Below are positions 18,527 through 26,935 of a stretch of DNA of 64,000 nucleotides, piece by piece; positions within the stretch are counted from its first letter, which is position 1, and the number at the start of each line of letters is the position of its first letter. The notes below the pieces were generated by a model. It did no database searches. It was not told the DNA's origin and worked only from the letters and a program-made list of their open reading frames with translations. Both the position numbers and the translations under genes were made by a program. Source of the stretch: Helcococcus sueciensis DSM 17243 (GTDB lineage Bacteria > Bacillota > Clostridia > Tissierellales > Peptoniphilaceae). The stretch spans positions 1 to 64,000 of the forward strand of contig NZ_AUHK01000009.1 of NCBI RefSeq assembly GCF_000423145.1. The letters run 5' to 3'.

Positions 18527-19903
18527 TTATTTTCCTATACAAAAGTCTTTAAATATTTTATCTAATACATCTTCTTCTATGGTTTCACCTGTGATTTCAC
18601 TTAATTGGTTAAATGCATTTCTAAGGTCTATTTCTGTTGCATCAAGTGGAATACCATTTTGGATATCTTTAATTCCGTTTTGAATATTATCCCTTGCTTT
18701 TACAAGTAAATCTCTATGACGAATATTTGTTATTATTGTAGTGTTTGAAACTTGTATTTCTCCGTCAAAGAACATATTTAATATTGCATCTTCTATTTCT
18801 TTAAGTCCTTTATTTTTAAGTATTGATACATCTATGATATTTTCGTCAGGAAAGGCTTTCTTTATTATAGATGCATCTAATTTATTTTCTAAATCAATTT
18901 TATTTAATAAGATTATAACTTTTTTATCTTTTAATAATTCAATGATTTGCTTGTCTTCATCATCTAATGGCTTTGATACATCAAATATTGCGATTGCTAA
19001 ATCTGATTCATTTGCTATTTGACGACTTTTTTCTACACCTATTGATTCTACTAAATCATCAGTTAACCTTATTCCTGCCGTATCTATAATGTTTATAGAT
19101 ACTCCACCTAAGTCTATAGATTCCTCAATTGTATCTCTTGTAGTTCCAGCAACATCTGTAACTATTGCTCTATTTTCTTTGAGTAGGGCATTTAATAAAG
19201 AAGATTTTCCTACATTAGGCTTTCCTATTATAGCTGTTTTTATACCTTCTTTTAGTATACGACCTTTGTTTGAAGAATTTATTAATTCGTTTAATTCTTC
19301 AATTATTACATCTGCTTTTTCATATAATGGTTCTAAAGGCAAATCATCTTCATAATCTTCCATAAAATTAATTGAAAATTCAACTCTTGCCATAAGATCT
19401 AGCATTTTTGTTTTAATATCTTTAACTTTTGAAGCCACCGATCCTTTTAATTGAAGTAGGGAAGCTTCATACGCCTTATCTGTCTTGGCATCTATTAAAT
19501 CAATAACAGCTTCTGCTTGTGATAAGTCAAGTCTCCCATTTAAGAATGCTCTCTTTGTAAATTCTCCTCTTTCAGCTATAAATGCTCCATTTTTAAGAAG
19601 AAGATTTAAAACTTTCTTAACAGCAATAAATCCACCATGACAATATATCTCTACTATATCTTCTTTCGTATAAGTTTTGGGTCCTTTCATATATGCTAAA
19701 AGAACTTCATCAATCATCTCATCATTATCAAAGATATATCCATATTTAAGTTTTCTATTTTCAAATTCTTGTACTTCTTCTTTTTTATAATCTCTGAAAA
19801 CTTTTTTTGCAATATTTAGCGAATTGTCACCAGACATACGCACTATGCCTATACCTGCCTCTCCAACAGCTGTCGAAATAGCAGCAATTGTTCTTTCTGA
19901 CAT
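18527..19903 (-). CDS. mnmE: tRNA modification GTPase MnmE (TrmE)
   Basis: A 458-residue GTPase working with MnmG at U34. The N-terminal formyl-THF-binding domain starts TIAAISTAVGEAGIGIVRMSG. The G domain inserted in a helical domain has GKPNVGKSSLLNALL (about 225), DVAGTTRDT, DTAGI and NKID. It ends with the invariant CIGK, whose Cys is catalytically important. ATG follows AAGGAGA. A terminator hairpin lies upstream, behind jag, so mnmE-mnmG-rsmG may be partly independent of the rpmH promoter. Confidence 0.97.
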   Translation of the reverse strand: MSERTIAAISTAVGEAGIGIVRMSGDNSLNIAKKVFRDYKKEEVQEFENRKLKYGYIFDNDEMIDEVLLAYMKGPKTYTKEDIVEIYCHGGFIAVKKVLNLLLKNGAFIAERGEFTKRAFLNGRLDLSQAEAVIDLIDAKTDKAYEASLLQLKGSVASKVKDIKTKMLDLMARVEFSINFMEDYEDDLPLEPLYEKADVIIEELNELINSSNKGRILKEGIKTAIIGKPNVGKSSLLNALLKENRAIVTDVAGTTRDTIEESIDLGGVSINIIDTAGIRLTDDLVESIGVEKSRQIANESDLAIAIFDVSKPLDDEDKQIIELLKDKKVIILLNKIDLENKLDASIIKKAFPDENIIDVSILKNKGLKEIEDAILNMFFDGEIQVSNTTIITNIRHRDLLVKARDNIQNGIKDIQNGIPLDATEIDLRNAFNQLSEITGETIEEDVLDKIFKDFCIGK

Positions 19904-19943
19904 AAGTTCTCCTTTCCATATCTATGAATATATACCCATATAT

Positions 19944-19976
19944 TAAAAATCCCCAAATGATTTCTCACTGGGGATA
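19944..19976 (-). terminator. terminator between jag and mnmE
   Basis: On the minus strand the stem ATCCCCA / TGGGGAT with a 13-nt loop is followed by TTTTT, directly after the jag stop. Confidence 0.75.
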
Positions 19977-19980
19977 GTTA

Positions 19981-21045
19981 TTAATTCAATCCTTTGTATT
20001 TTACTATAACTTTTCTACTTGGGAATTTACCTGTTGAAACAGTTTCAATTTCCTTATAGTCTTGTAACGCAAAATGTACAATTCTTCTTTCATAAGAATT
20101 CATTGGTTTCAAAGCAATTGATTTTTTAGTCTTAAGCACTTTATATGCTACTCTTTGCGCATTTGATTCAATAGCTTTTTTTCTTCTATTTCTGTAGTCT
20201 CCTGCGTTAAGAGTAATTCTTAAGAATTTTGATGTGTTTCTATTTACTAATAAGCTTAGTATATATTGAACCGCATTCAGTGTTTCACCTTTGCTTCCGA
20301 TTATGATTCCAGTATCATTTTCAGAAATATCTTCTAAGTTAAGGTTTATTACATTATCTTTATGGGTTTCGTATGAAACTTTGGTTTCAATATGCATTTT
20401 AATTAGTAAATCTTCTAACATTTTCTTAGCTTTTTCAGCAGCTTGTTTTATATCATCTTCATCTGTAATAGAACAAGCTTCTCCAGAAAACTGTAAATCT
20501 CTTGTATTTATAAGATTTTCATCTGATGTAAAAATTTCGTATGATTCATTTTCTGTTTCATCTTCAATTTCTTTTGATTCTTCTGATTCTTCTGATTCTT
20601 CAATGATTTCTGGAACATATCCATCTTCATATAAATCATCTGTCTCATTTGTTTGTTCTTCTAAAACTTCCTCTTCATCATCTACATCATTTATAATTAC
20701 TTCTTCTTCTACAAATACTTCTTCTTTATCAATATCGAACTCTTCGTCTTGTATTCTGTTGAATTTCTCTTCAATTTCTTCATTGAAATCAAATTCTTCA
20801 ATAGGTTCTTCTAGTTTGCTATCTAGATTTGTTTCAGAGAAAATATCATCAAAGTCTATTTTCATCTTTGCTTTTTCTTTGACTTTAACCATTGCATCAT
20901 TGCCACCAAATAACCCGAATACAGATTTTGTCGGCTCTTGCATTACTTCAAATTCTATTTCATCTCTAGTAAGACCTAATTCTTTAATACCTAATTCTAT
21001 TGCTTCCTCAATTGTTTTAGCTGATTTAATTACATATCTCATCAT
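19981..21045 (-). CDS. jag: RNA-binding protein Jag/KhpB (SpoIIIJ-associated)
   Basis: A 354-residue cytosolic RNA-binding protein linked to cell envelope and division control in Firmicutes. The Jag-N domain is at about 1-55 (IKSAKTIEEAIELGIKELG...VFGLFGG). A very acidic, low-complexity linker spans about 65-190, rich in Glu/Asp/Ser with an EESEESEESKE run. A KH domain (IIIGSKGETLNAVQYILSLL) and C-terminal R3H domain (PMNSYERRIVHFALQ) follow. The start overlaps the yidC stop (TAATG), so the two are coupled. A degenerate parS-like site lies inside the KH-coding part. Confidence 0.93.
   Translation of the reverse strand: MMRYVIKSAKTIEEAIELGIKELGLTRDEIEFEVMQEPTKSVFGLFGGNDAMVKVKEKAKMKIDFDDIFSETNLDSKLEEPIEEFDFNEEIEEKFNRIQDEEFDIDKEEVFVEEEVIINDVDDEEEVLEEQTNETDDLYEDGYVPEIIEESEESEESKEIEDETENESYEIFTSDENLINTRDLQFSGEACSITDEDDIKQAAEKAKKMLEDLLIKMHIETKVSYETHKDNVINLNLEDISENDTGIIIGSKGETLNAVQYILSLLVNRNTSKFLRITLNAGDYRNRRKKAIESNAQRVAYKVLKTKKSIALKPMNSYERRIVHFALQDYKEIETVSTGKFPSRKVIVKYKGLN
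20365..20380. promoter_or_regulatory. possible degenerate parS site inside jag
   Basis: GGTTTCGTATGAAACT matches 14 of 16 bases of the four sites upstream of parA. It is coding sequence, so it may be coincidental. Confidence 0.35.
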
Positions 21046-21743
21046 TAACCTCTATTCTTACCTAATCTAAATAACTTTGCGCCAAGTCTAATAATTATTT
21101 CAATTACATTACCTGTAGCCCAGTATAACACTAAACCTGCAGGTAAATTTCTAAATATAAAGAAGAACATTATTGGCATAATATACATCATAGTCATCAT
21201 GCTATTTCCAGCGTCTCCTGCTGTTTGCATAGTACTTCTATTTAGATATTGGAATCCTAATTGAGATAATGAGTTAATTAATGGTAATGCAAAACCTGTA
21301 GGATCCGCTAGAGCTAAGTCTGGAACCCATAAGAAAGATCTTGAAATATTTTCATATCCTTCTAAGTAATTTTGTGGATTTCTAATAACATTATATAGAG
21401 CAAAAATAATTACCATTTGTATTATAAATGTTAAACAACCAGCACCGGTATTTTGCATCATTTTATGTTCTTTTTGGAACTCCATCATCTTTTGTTGATA
21501 GATTTGCTTGTCATATCCATATTTTTGTTGTAATTTATCAAGCTCTGGCTTTAATTGTTTTTGTCTTTCAGCATTTTTTGCATTTTTTATTGTGAATGGA
21601 ATTGTAATTAATTTATATATTAATCCCATAACAATTAATGTCATTGCATAATTAGATAATGCAGCTGATCCAATTCCTAGAGAATCGATAGTATTGTAGA
21701 TTATCTTAAATAAATTACCCAATAAATTATCTAAAAAGTTCAC
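21045..21743 (-). CDS. yidC: membrane protein insertase YidC/OxaI family (SpoIIIJ type)
   Basis: A 232-residue insertase with five predicted membrane segments (YAMTLIVMGLIYKLITIPFT, GCLTFIIQMVIIFALYNVI, FALPLINSLSQLGF, MMYIMPIMFFFIF, LPAGLVLYWATGNVIEII). The YidC signature is P..L..YW...N. Start is GTG with AGGAGGAG upstream. The clear lipoprotein signal seen in many Gram-positive YidC proteins is not evident. It lies between yidD and jag in the standard order. Confidence 0.94.
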   Translation of the reverse strand: MNFLDNLLGNLFKIIYNTIDSLGIGSAALSNYAMTLIVMGLIYKLITIPFTIKNAKNAERQKQLKPELDKLQQKYGYDKQIYQQKMMEFQKEHKMMQNTGAGCLTFIIQMVIIFALYNVIRNPQNYLEGYENISRSFLWVPDLALADPTGFALPLINSLSQLGFQYLNRSTMQTAGDAGNSMMTMMYIMPIMFFFIFRNLPAGLVLYWATGNVIEIIIRLGAKLFRLGKNRG

Positions 21744-21751
21744 TTCTCCTC

Positions 21752-21964
21752 CTATTTTAGTGGGTCATACCCACCCTTACTAAAAGGGTTGCATCTCAAA
21801 ATCCTCAATACACTCAAATATGTTGCTTTAAAAAAATTATACTTTTCATAAGCTTCTATCGAGTATTGAGAACATGTAGGGGTGAATCTACATTTATTAC
21901 GGCCAAATAATAGAGAAATATTCTTTCTGTAAAATTTAATAAATTTAATCATTAACTTATTCAT
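21752..21964 (-). CDS. yidD: membrane protein insertion efficiency factor YidD
   Basis: A 70-residue protein with the diagnostic CRFTPTCSQYSIEAYEKYN and CNPFSKGGYDPLK. It assists YidC-dependent insertion. It overlaps the end of rnpA by 8 bp and precedes yidC by 8 bp. Confidence 0.95.
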   Translation of the reverse strand: MNKLMIKFIKFYRKNISLLFGRNKCRFTPTCSQYSIEAYEKYNFFKATYLSVLRILRCNPFSKGGYDPLK

Positions 21965-22295
21965 CTATATGCCTTTTACTTATAGCTATTACATGCTTTA
22001 AAGACTTTTCTAAATCTTTATAGTCCATATCTATTGTCTGAAAATTGGGCGCTATAATATAATCTTTATTTTCGAATATATCCATATTCAATCTAATGAT
22101 TTCTTTAAGTCTTCGTCTTATTTTATTTCTTTTATTTGCTTTTCCGTATTTACGTGTAACTGTAAAGCCAAAACGTGGATAGTCTCTGCCATTATTTGAC
22201 ACTAAAATCCTAAAATTTTTATTATAGTATCTCTTTGACCTTTTATATAATCTATTAAATTCTTGATTCTTTTTTATCCTGTTTTGTGCTTCCAT
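21957..22295 (-). CDS. rnpA: ribonuclease P protein component
   Basis: A 112-residue basic protein cofactor of RNase P, which matures tRNA 5' ends. The family motif KRNKIRRRLKEIIR (RNR box) is at about 60-74, with FTVTRKYGKA before it. It lies 16 bp after rpmH in the conserved order. Confidence 0.95.
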   Translation of the reverse strand: MEAQNRIKKNQEFNRLYKRSKRYYNKNFRILVSNNGRDYPRFGFTVTRKYGKANKRNKIRRRLKEIIRLNMDIFENKDYIIAPNFQTIDMDYKDLEKSLKHVIAISKRHIDE

Positions 22296-22311
22296 TAATT
22301 CACCAAATAGA

Positions 22312-22446
22312 CTATGCTGATAATCTCTTTCTACCTTTTTGTCTTCTTGATTTTAATACTCTTCTACCACCTGGTGTAGTCATTCTATTTCTAAAGCCAT
22401 GCTTCTTTGATCTTCTTCTTTTGTTTGGTTGAAATGTTCTTTTCAT
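22312..22446 (-). CDS. rpmH: 50S ribosomal protein L34
   Basis: A 44-residue protein, [19 protein letters not shown]..., with the canonical L34 sequence to the end. The start ATG at 22446 has AGGAGG upstream; a longer frame is not the gene. It is first of the leftward rpmH-rnpA-yidD-yidC-jag string, facing away from oriC. Confidence 0.98.
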   Translation of the reverse strand: MKRTFQPNKRRRSKKHGFRNRMTTPGGRRVLKSRRQKGRKRLSA

Positions 22447-22508
22447 GTTTCCTCCTAATATATTTTTTAAAAATTCGCATAACAATTCATTATAAAATGC
22501 TATCTTCA

Positions 22509-22537
22509 ATTATAGATTTTTTAAGTTTAGTTGTCAA
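22509..22537 (-). promoter_or_regulatory. rpmH operon promoter, perfect consensus
   Basis: On the minus strand TTGACA (plus 22532-22537) and TATAAT (22509-22514) are separated by exactly 17 bp. The start of transcription would be about 55-60 nt upstream of rpmH. Confidence 0.85.
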
Positions 22538-22576
22538 GTTATCCCACTTTTATATCATCCGCACTTAAATATTCAA

Positions 22577-22870
22577 TGTGGATATATTTCTATTTGTGGA
22601 TAACTCTGTTTTTTTTGTATTTTTTACAATTTATTGATATAATATTCTAGTAATTATTAGAGTTATACAATATATTTATTAAAGTTATTAACATTTGTTA
22701 GTTAATTGTGGATATTTATATTTTATTTGTCGTTAAAATATCGTTTTTAACTAGATTCTTTATCCACAAATATAGTTATCCACAATTATGGATTATATGT
22801 TAGTAAATTTTACATAAATAGTTTTTTTGTTGAATTTACTTATACTTTAATACTAATTTTATGTGGATAA
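22577..22870. other. oriC, upstream DnaA-box cluster
   Basis: Between rpmH and dnaA lie four exact boxes TTATCCACA (either strand): 22595-22603, 22760-22768, 22776-22784 and 22862-22870. Two single-mismatch boxes are at 22577-22585 and 22707-22715. The sequence is extremely A/T-rich and sits at the switch of gene orientation. It corresponds to the upstream part of a bipartite Firmicute origin and probably also autoregulates dnaA. Confidence 0.93.
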
Positions 22871-22894
22871 ATGTGTTAATAAAAGGGAGGAAAA

Positions 22895-24337
22895 ATGCAA
22901 GATTTAAATCATCTGTGGGAAACTGTTAAAAGTCAAATTTTCCTAGAAATGATTGAAGTTCATTATAATACATGGATTAAGCCATTGATTCCTCTAAAAA
23001 TAAAGGGGGATACTATATATCTATATTCAAATGTTGGATTTGTCAGTAAAATAGTTAATGATAAATATAAGGAAACTATTGAAGAGAAGTTTAAAAATAT
23101 TCTTAATCCTTTAGTAAATGTAGTTATATTAAGCCCTACTGATGATTTGTTAATAGAATTACAAAATGAATCGGATGATGATTCAAGTGAGAATACAGGC
23201 CAGTTAGAAATGGGATATTATGGTGCAATAGATGTTACTAAAGACGTCATAGAAAAACCAACGCCTAAAACTTACCTCTATAAAGATACATTAAATAAAA
23301 AACATACATTTTCAAACTTTGTAAGAGGAAAATCTAATGACTTAGCTCTGGCAATAGCATTAAATGTAGCCGATAATCCAGGTACAATCTATAATCCTTA
23401 TTTTATTTATGGAAGTTCAGGTCTTGGTAAAACTCATTTAATGCAAGCAATAGGGAATAAAATTATAGAAAATGATCCTAGTAAAAAAGTTATTTACATT
23501 ACTTCCGAGAATTTTATGAATGAATTTATTCAAACTATTACTGACAGCAAAAATTCTGTTACCAATTCAAAGATTTTTAGAGATAAATATCGAAACTGTG
23601 ATGTTTTAATGATAGATGATATTCAATTTATATCAGGAAAAGAAAGTACACAAGAAGAAATTTTCCATACTTTTAACTCATTACAGGCCGCTAAAAAACA
23701 AATTATTTTTACATCAGATAAAAAACCAGAAGAGATAAAAGGTTTAGAAGATAGATTAGTTACAAGGTTTAGTGGTGGAATGATAGCTGATATCCAAAAA
23801 CCTGATTTTGAAACTAGAGTTGCTATATTAAATCATAAAGTTAAGATGGATAGATACGATGTTCCTAATTCAGTTATAGAATTTATAGCAGAAAATGTAA
23901 CTTCTAATATAAGGAATTTAGAAGGAGCTATATTAAAAGTTATGGCTTTTTATAATCTTGAAAAACAAAGAAATGCTTTTCCAATAGACGATGAAGATTT
24001 TCTAGAAATAGCAAAAAAAGCTCTTGCTATCGAAGAAAAAAAGAAAAAGCCAATTACTTTAGAGTCCATTAAACAGGTAGTTGCAAATTATTATGGATTA
24101 GAACCTAATGATTTAATTGTACAAAATAGACAAAAATCTGTATCTGATCCAAGACAAATAGCTATGTACATTTCAAGAAAATATACTTCATCATCTCTTG
24201 TAAAGATTGCTAATTCTTTTGAGAGAGATCATGCAACTGTTCTATATGGATTTGAAAAAATTAATAATTTAATTAAAACAGATTTAGCTACTAAAAAAGA
24301 GATAGAAAATATACTTGCTATATTAAATGGAGATTAG
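22895..24337 (+). CDS. dnaA: chromosomal replication initiator DnaA
   Basis: A 480-residue AAA+ initiator. Domain I (about 1-85) is followed by a short variable linker, then domain III with Walker A GSSGLGKTH (about 178) and Walker B LMIDDIQFISG. Domain IV carries the signature SLVKIANSFERDHATVLYG for DnaA-box binding. GGGAGG precedes the ATG. The gene lies between two DnaA-box clusters, so it is probably autoregulated. Confidence 0.98.
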   Translation: MQDLNHLWETVKSQIFLEMIEVHYNTWIKPLIPLKIKGDTIYLYSNVGFVSKIVNDKYKETIEEKFKNILNPLVNVVILSPTDDLLIELQNESDDDSSENTGQLEMGYYGAIDVTKDVIEKPTPKTYLYKDTLNKKHTFSNFVRGKSNDLALAIALNVADNPGTIYNPYFIYGSSGLGKTHLMQAIGNKIIENDPSKKVIYITSENFMNEFIQTITDSKNSVTNSKIFRDKYRNCDVLMIDDIQFISGKESTQEEIFHTFNSLQAAKKQIIFTSDKKPEEIKGLEDRLVTRFSGGMIADIQKPDFETRVAILNHKVKMDRYDVPNSVIEFIAENVTSNIRNLEGAILKVMAFYNLEKQRNAFPIDDEDFLEIAKKALAIEEKKKKPITLESIKQVVANYYGLEPNDLIVQNRQKSVSDPRQIAMYISRKYTSSSLVKIANSFERDHATVLYGFEKINNLIKTDLATKKEIENILAILNGD

Positions 24338-24376
24338 TGTTGATAAAATAAAATAACTTTTTTTGTTATATCAAAC

Positions 24377-24397
24377 TTATCCACATGTATATCCACA
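24377..24397. other. oriC, downstream DnaA boxes
   Basis: An exact TTATCCACA (24377-24385) is followed at 24389-24397 by ATATCCACA with one mismatch. A weaker TTATACACT is at 24431-24439. These lie in the dnaA-dnaN gap on the same strand as the trio element that follows. Confidence 0.9.
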
Positions 24398-24445
24398 TAG
24401 TTTTTCTATGTTTTTTAACTTAAACTAAACTTATACACTTATTAA

Positions 24446-24487
24446 CAGCCCTTACTACTATTATTACTAAATTTAAAATATATATAT
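24446..24487 (+). other. DNA unwinding element with DnaA-trios
   Basis: After a short GC-rich CAGCCC comes TTACTACTATTATTACTA (24452-24469), six consecutive triplets TTA/CTA. The opposite strand therefore reads 3'-[A/G]AT-5' repeats, the DnaA-trio motif described for B. subtilis. An all-A/T tract with TATATATATA follows. Order box, GC patch, trios, A/T tract matches the known basal unwinding module. Confidence 0.85.
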
Positions 24488-24497
24488 AGGAGCAGAT

Positions 24498-25592
24498 ATG
24501 AAATTTAAGATATTAAAATCAGAACTTGATAAACACATATCTATAGCTCAAAAAGCTATTTCTAATAAGTCATCAATTCAGCTTTTAGAAGGTATAATGT
24601 TTACTGTAAAAGATGGTCAATTGATACTTAGTTCAACAGATTTAGAATTATCTATTGAAACGAGAGTAGATTGTGAAGTTATAGATGAAGGTTCGATAGT
24701 TATTAATTCAAATATGATAGGTAATCTTGTAAGAAAAATGCCACAAGATATGATTACTATTACGGTGGATGGAGTGAATATAAATATAAAATCACAAAAT
24801 TCAGTATTTGATATTACTGGACAAGAGGCAGATGAATATCCACAAAATCCTGATATTCAAGAGAAAACTTTATTGACAATGGAAAATCAAGATTTAAAAG
24901 ATGCCATTAAAGAGACTATTTTTGCTACATCGAATGATGAAACTAGACTTGCATTTACGGGTGTTTTATTTGAAATTAAAAATGACTATGTAAGATTTGT
25001 AGGTTTAGATGGATACAGAATGGCAATGAAAACTTTTGAAATTAATTCGGGAGTGGAGTCTACATCTATTGTTCCGAAAAGAGCTTTTAATGAATTAATT
25101 AAAATAATTGACGATACTACAACAGATATAATTGTGATACCAGGACATATAGTGTTTATAAATGGTTCAACAAAGATGTATTCAAGACTTATAGATAAAA
25201 ATTATATAGATTACAATAGGATAATCATAAAACAACATAAGACCGCTGTAAAATTAAATAGGAATGATTTTATAAATTCTTTAGAAAGAGCATTACTACT
25301 TACAACTGGAAATAATGCATCACTTACAAAATTAACTTTTGAAGATGATATGATTTCTATCAATTCTAATTCAGAATTTGGAAAATTAGATGAAAAAATT
25401 TATGTTGAAAAAGAAGGTGATGATTTAGTTATAGCATTTAATACAAGATATATGCTTGATGGATTAAAAGCTATTGAAGATGATGAAGTTGTTCTTTATC
25501 TGAATTCACAGTTAGAACCAATGAATGTTTTCCCGGTAAATGATTCAAATCAATATATATATATAGTATTACCTGTGAGACTTTCAAAATAG
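24498..25592 (+). CDS. dnaN: DNA polymerase III beta sliding clamp
   Basis: A 364-residue clamp of three tandem domains that encircles DNA and tethers polymerase. The start [22 protein letters not shown] and the end [21 protein letters not shown] fit the family, the latter being the usual PI...YLIMPVRL terminus. [11 protein letters not shown] and FTGVLFEI are also typical. RBS is AGGAGC, 160 bp after dnaA across the unwinding element. Confidence 0.97.
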   Translation: MKFKILKSELDKHISIAQKAISNKSSIQLLEGIMFTVKDGQLILSSTDLELSIETRVDCEVIDEGSIVINSNMIGNLVRKMPQDMITITVDGVNINIKSQNSVFDITGQEADEYPQNPDIQEKTLLTMENQDLKDAIKETIFATSNDETRLAFTGVLFEIKNDYVRFVGLDGYRMAMKTFEINSGVESTSIVPKRAFNELIKIIDDTTTDIIVIPGHIVFINGSTKMYSRLIDKNYIDYNRIIIKQHKTAVKLNRNDFINSLERALLLTTGNNASLTKLTFEDDMISINSNSEFGKLDEKIYVEKEGDDLVIAFNTRYMLDGLKAIEDDEVVLYLNSQLEPMNVFPVNDSNQYIYIVLPVRLSK

Positions 25593-25600
25593 AGGTAAAA

Positions 25601-25807
25601 ATGAAAATTAAAATAGATACAGAATTTATCAAACTTGACAGCTTATTAAAATACGCCTCAATCGTTCAAACGGGTGGAGAAGCTAAAGATTTGATTTTAG
25701 ATGAACAAGTTAAATTAAATGGTGAAATAATCACACAAAGAGGAAAAAAAATTAGACCTGGAGATGTAGTTGAGACTTTAGATCAAATAATTGAAATAGA
25801 AGGATAG
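25601..25807 (+). CDS. yaaA: S4-domain RNA-binding protein YaaA
   Basis: A 68-residue S4-like protein: [21 protein letters not shown]...[21 protein letters not shown]. It sits between dnaN and recF as in most Firmicutes, 8 bp after dnaN and 3 bp before recF. It probably binds structured RNA; the precise role is unknown. Confidence 0.92.
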   Translation: MKIKIDTEFIKLDSLLKYASIVQTGGEAKDLILDEQVKLNGEIITQRGKKIRPGDVVETLDQIIEIEG

Positions 25808-25810
25808 ATT

Positions 25811-26935
25811 ATGATTATTGAGGAACTTAGACTGATAAATCATAGAAATTATGATGATGAAAATATTAATTTTCATGATAAAACAAATATATTAGTTGGG
25901 AAAAATGCTCAAGGCAAAACTAATTTATTAGAAGCCATATATATTTGTGCTAGAGGATACAGTTTTAAGAATCTCAAAGAAAATGAATTGATAAATTTCG
26001 ATAAAAATCAGATGTATCTAAAAGCGAAAATAAAAAATAAAGATAAAAAGAGAACTGTAGAGATAAAAATTTCAAGAAATGATAAAAAAATTATTAGAAT
26101 AAATGAAGTTAATATTACAAATTTAATGGAAATGAAAAGTCAATTTGGAGTTGTAATATTTGCTCCAGAAGAAATTTTAATAATAAAAGAAAATCCTGCT
26201 TTGAGAAGAAAATTTATAGATGATATCATTTCTAATAATGATAATGTTTATAAAAAATATCTGAATAATTTTTACAAAATTAGAAGTCAAAAAAATGAAT
26301 TATTAAAAAATAGAAATTCTAAATATTTTGATCAAATGCTTGATACATATAATCAAAAGCTTATTGAATATTCTGCATTGATAGGTATTTATAGATATAA
26401 ATATTTGGAAATACTAAAAAAATATGCAAGTAAATTTCACTACGAACTATCCTCTGGTCATGAAAACTTACAAATTATATATGATAATAATTTTTCTACT
26501 AATTTTGAAAACATAGATAGAATAAAAAAAGAGTTTAGAGAGATTTTAGAAAAAAATAGAGAAAAAGAGATAATTAGAGGGCAAAGTATATATGGTCCTC
26601 ATAAAGATGATATAGTTTTTTTGATTAATGATAATGATGCGAAAGTTTATGGTTCACAAGGGCAGCAAAGAACTATAATGTTATCTTTGAAATTAGCAGA
26701 GGCAAAATTGATAGAAGAGATAACTAAGACTAAGCCTATATTACTTTGGGATGATGTGTTTTCCGAATTAGATAATCAAAGAGCGACTTTATTAGTAGAA
26801 AGATCAAAAGCTTATCAAAATATTATTACGACAAATTCATTACTAGAAATTAATACAGATAATTTAGATGGTGAAATATTTACTATTATAGATGGAAAAG
26901 TTATAAACGAAAGGAATAAGAATGGCAAAAAATAA
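25811..26935 (+). CDS. recF: DNA replication and repair protein RecF
   Basis: A 374-residue SMC-like ATPase that helps load RecA at gaps with RecO and RecR. Walker A is GKNAQGKTNLLEAIY at about 31-44, the signature region is GPHKDDIVF...YGSQGQQRTIMLSLKLAE, and Walker B is PILLWDDVFSELD. It overlaps the gyrB start by 14 bp, so translation is coupled. Confidence 0.96.
   Translation: MIIEELRLINHRNYDDENINFHDKTNILVGKNAQGKTNLLEAIYICARGYSFKNLKENELINFDKNQMYLKAKIKNKDKKRTVEIKISRNDKKIIRINEVNITNLMEMKSQFGVVIFAPEEILIIKENPALRRKFIDDIISNNDNVYKKYLNNFYKIRSQKNELLKNRNSKYFDQMLDTYNQKLIEYSALIGIYRYKYLEILKKYASKFHYELSSGHENLQIIYDNNFSTNFENIDRIKKEFREILEKNREKEIIRGQSIYGPHKDDIVFLINDNDAKVYGSQGQQRTIMLSLKLAEAKLIEEITKTKPILLWDDVFSELDNQRATLLVERSKAYQNIITTNSLLEINTDNLDGEIFTIIDGKVINERNKNGKK

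Noticed and set aside
20291-21070. A 259-residue Ser-rich plus-strand reading frame opposite jag
   Set aside because: It is antisense to jag, whose Jag-N, KH and R3H domains are unmistakable. The Ser richness mirrors the Glu/Asp-rich linker on the other strand.
22447-22509. Longer N-terminus for L34
   Set aside because: L34 begins MKRTFQP; the extra residues cover the ribosome site and leader.
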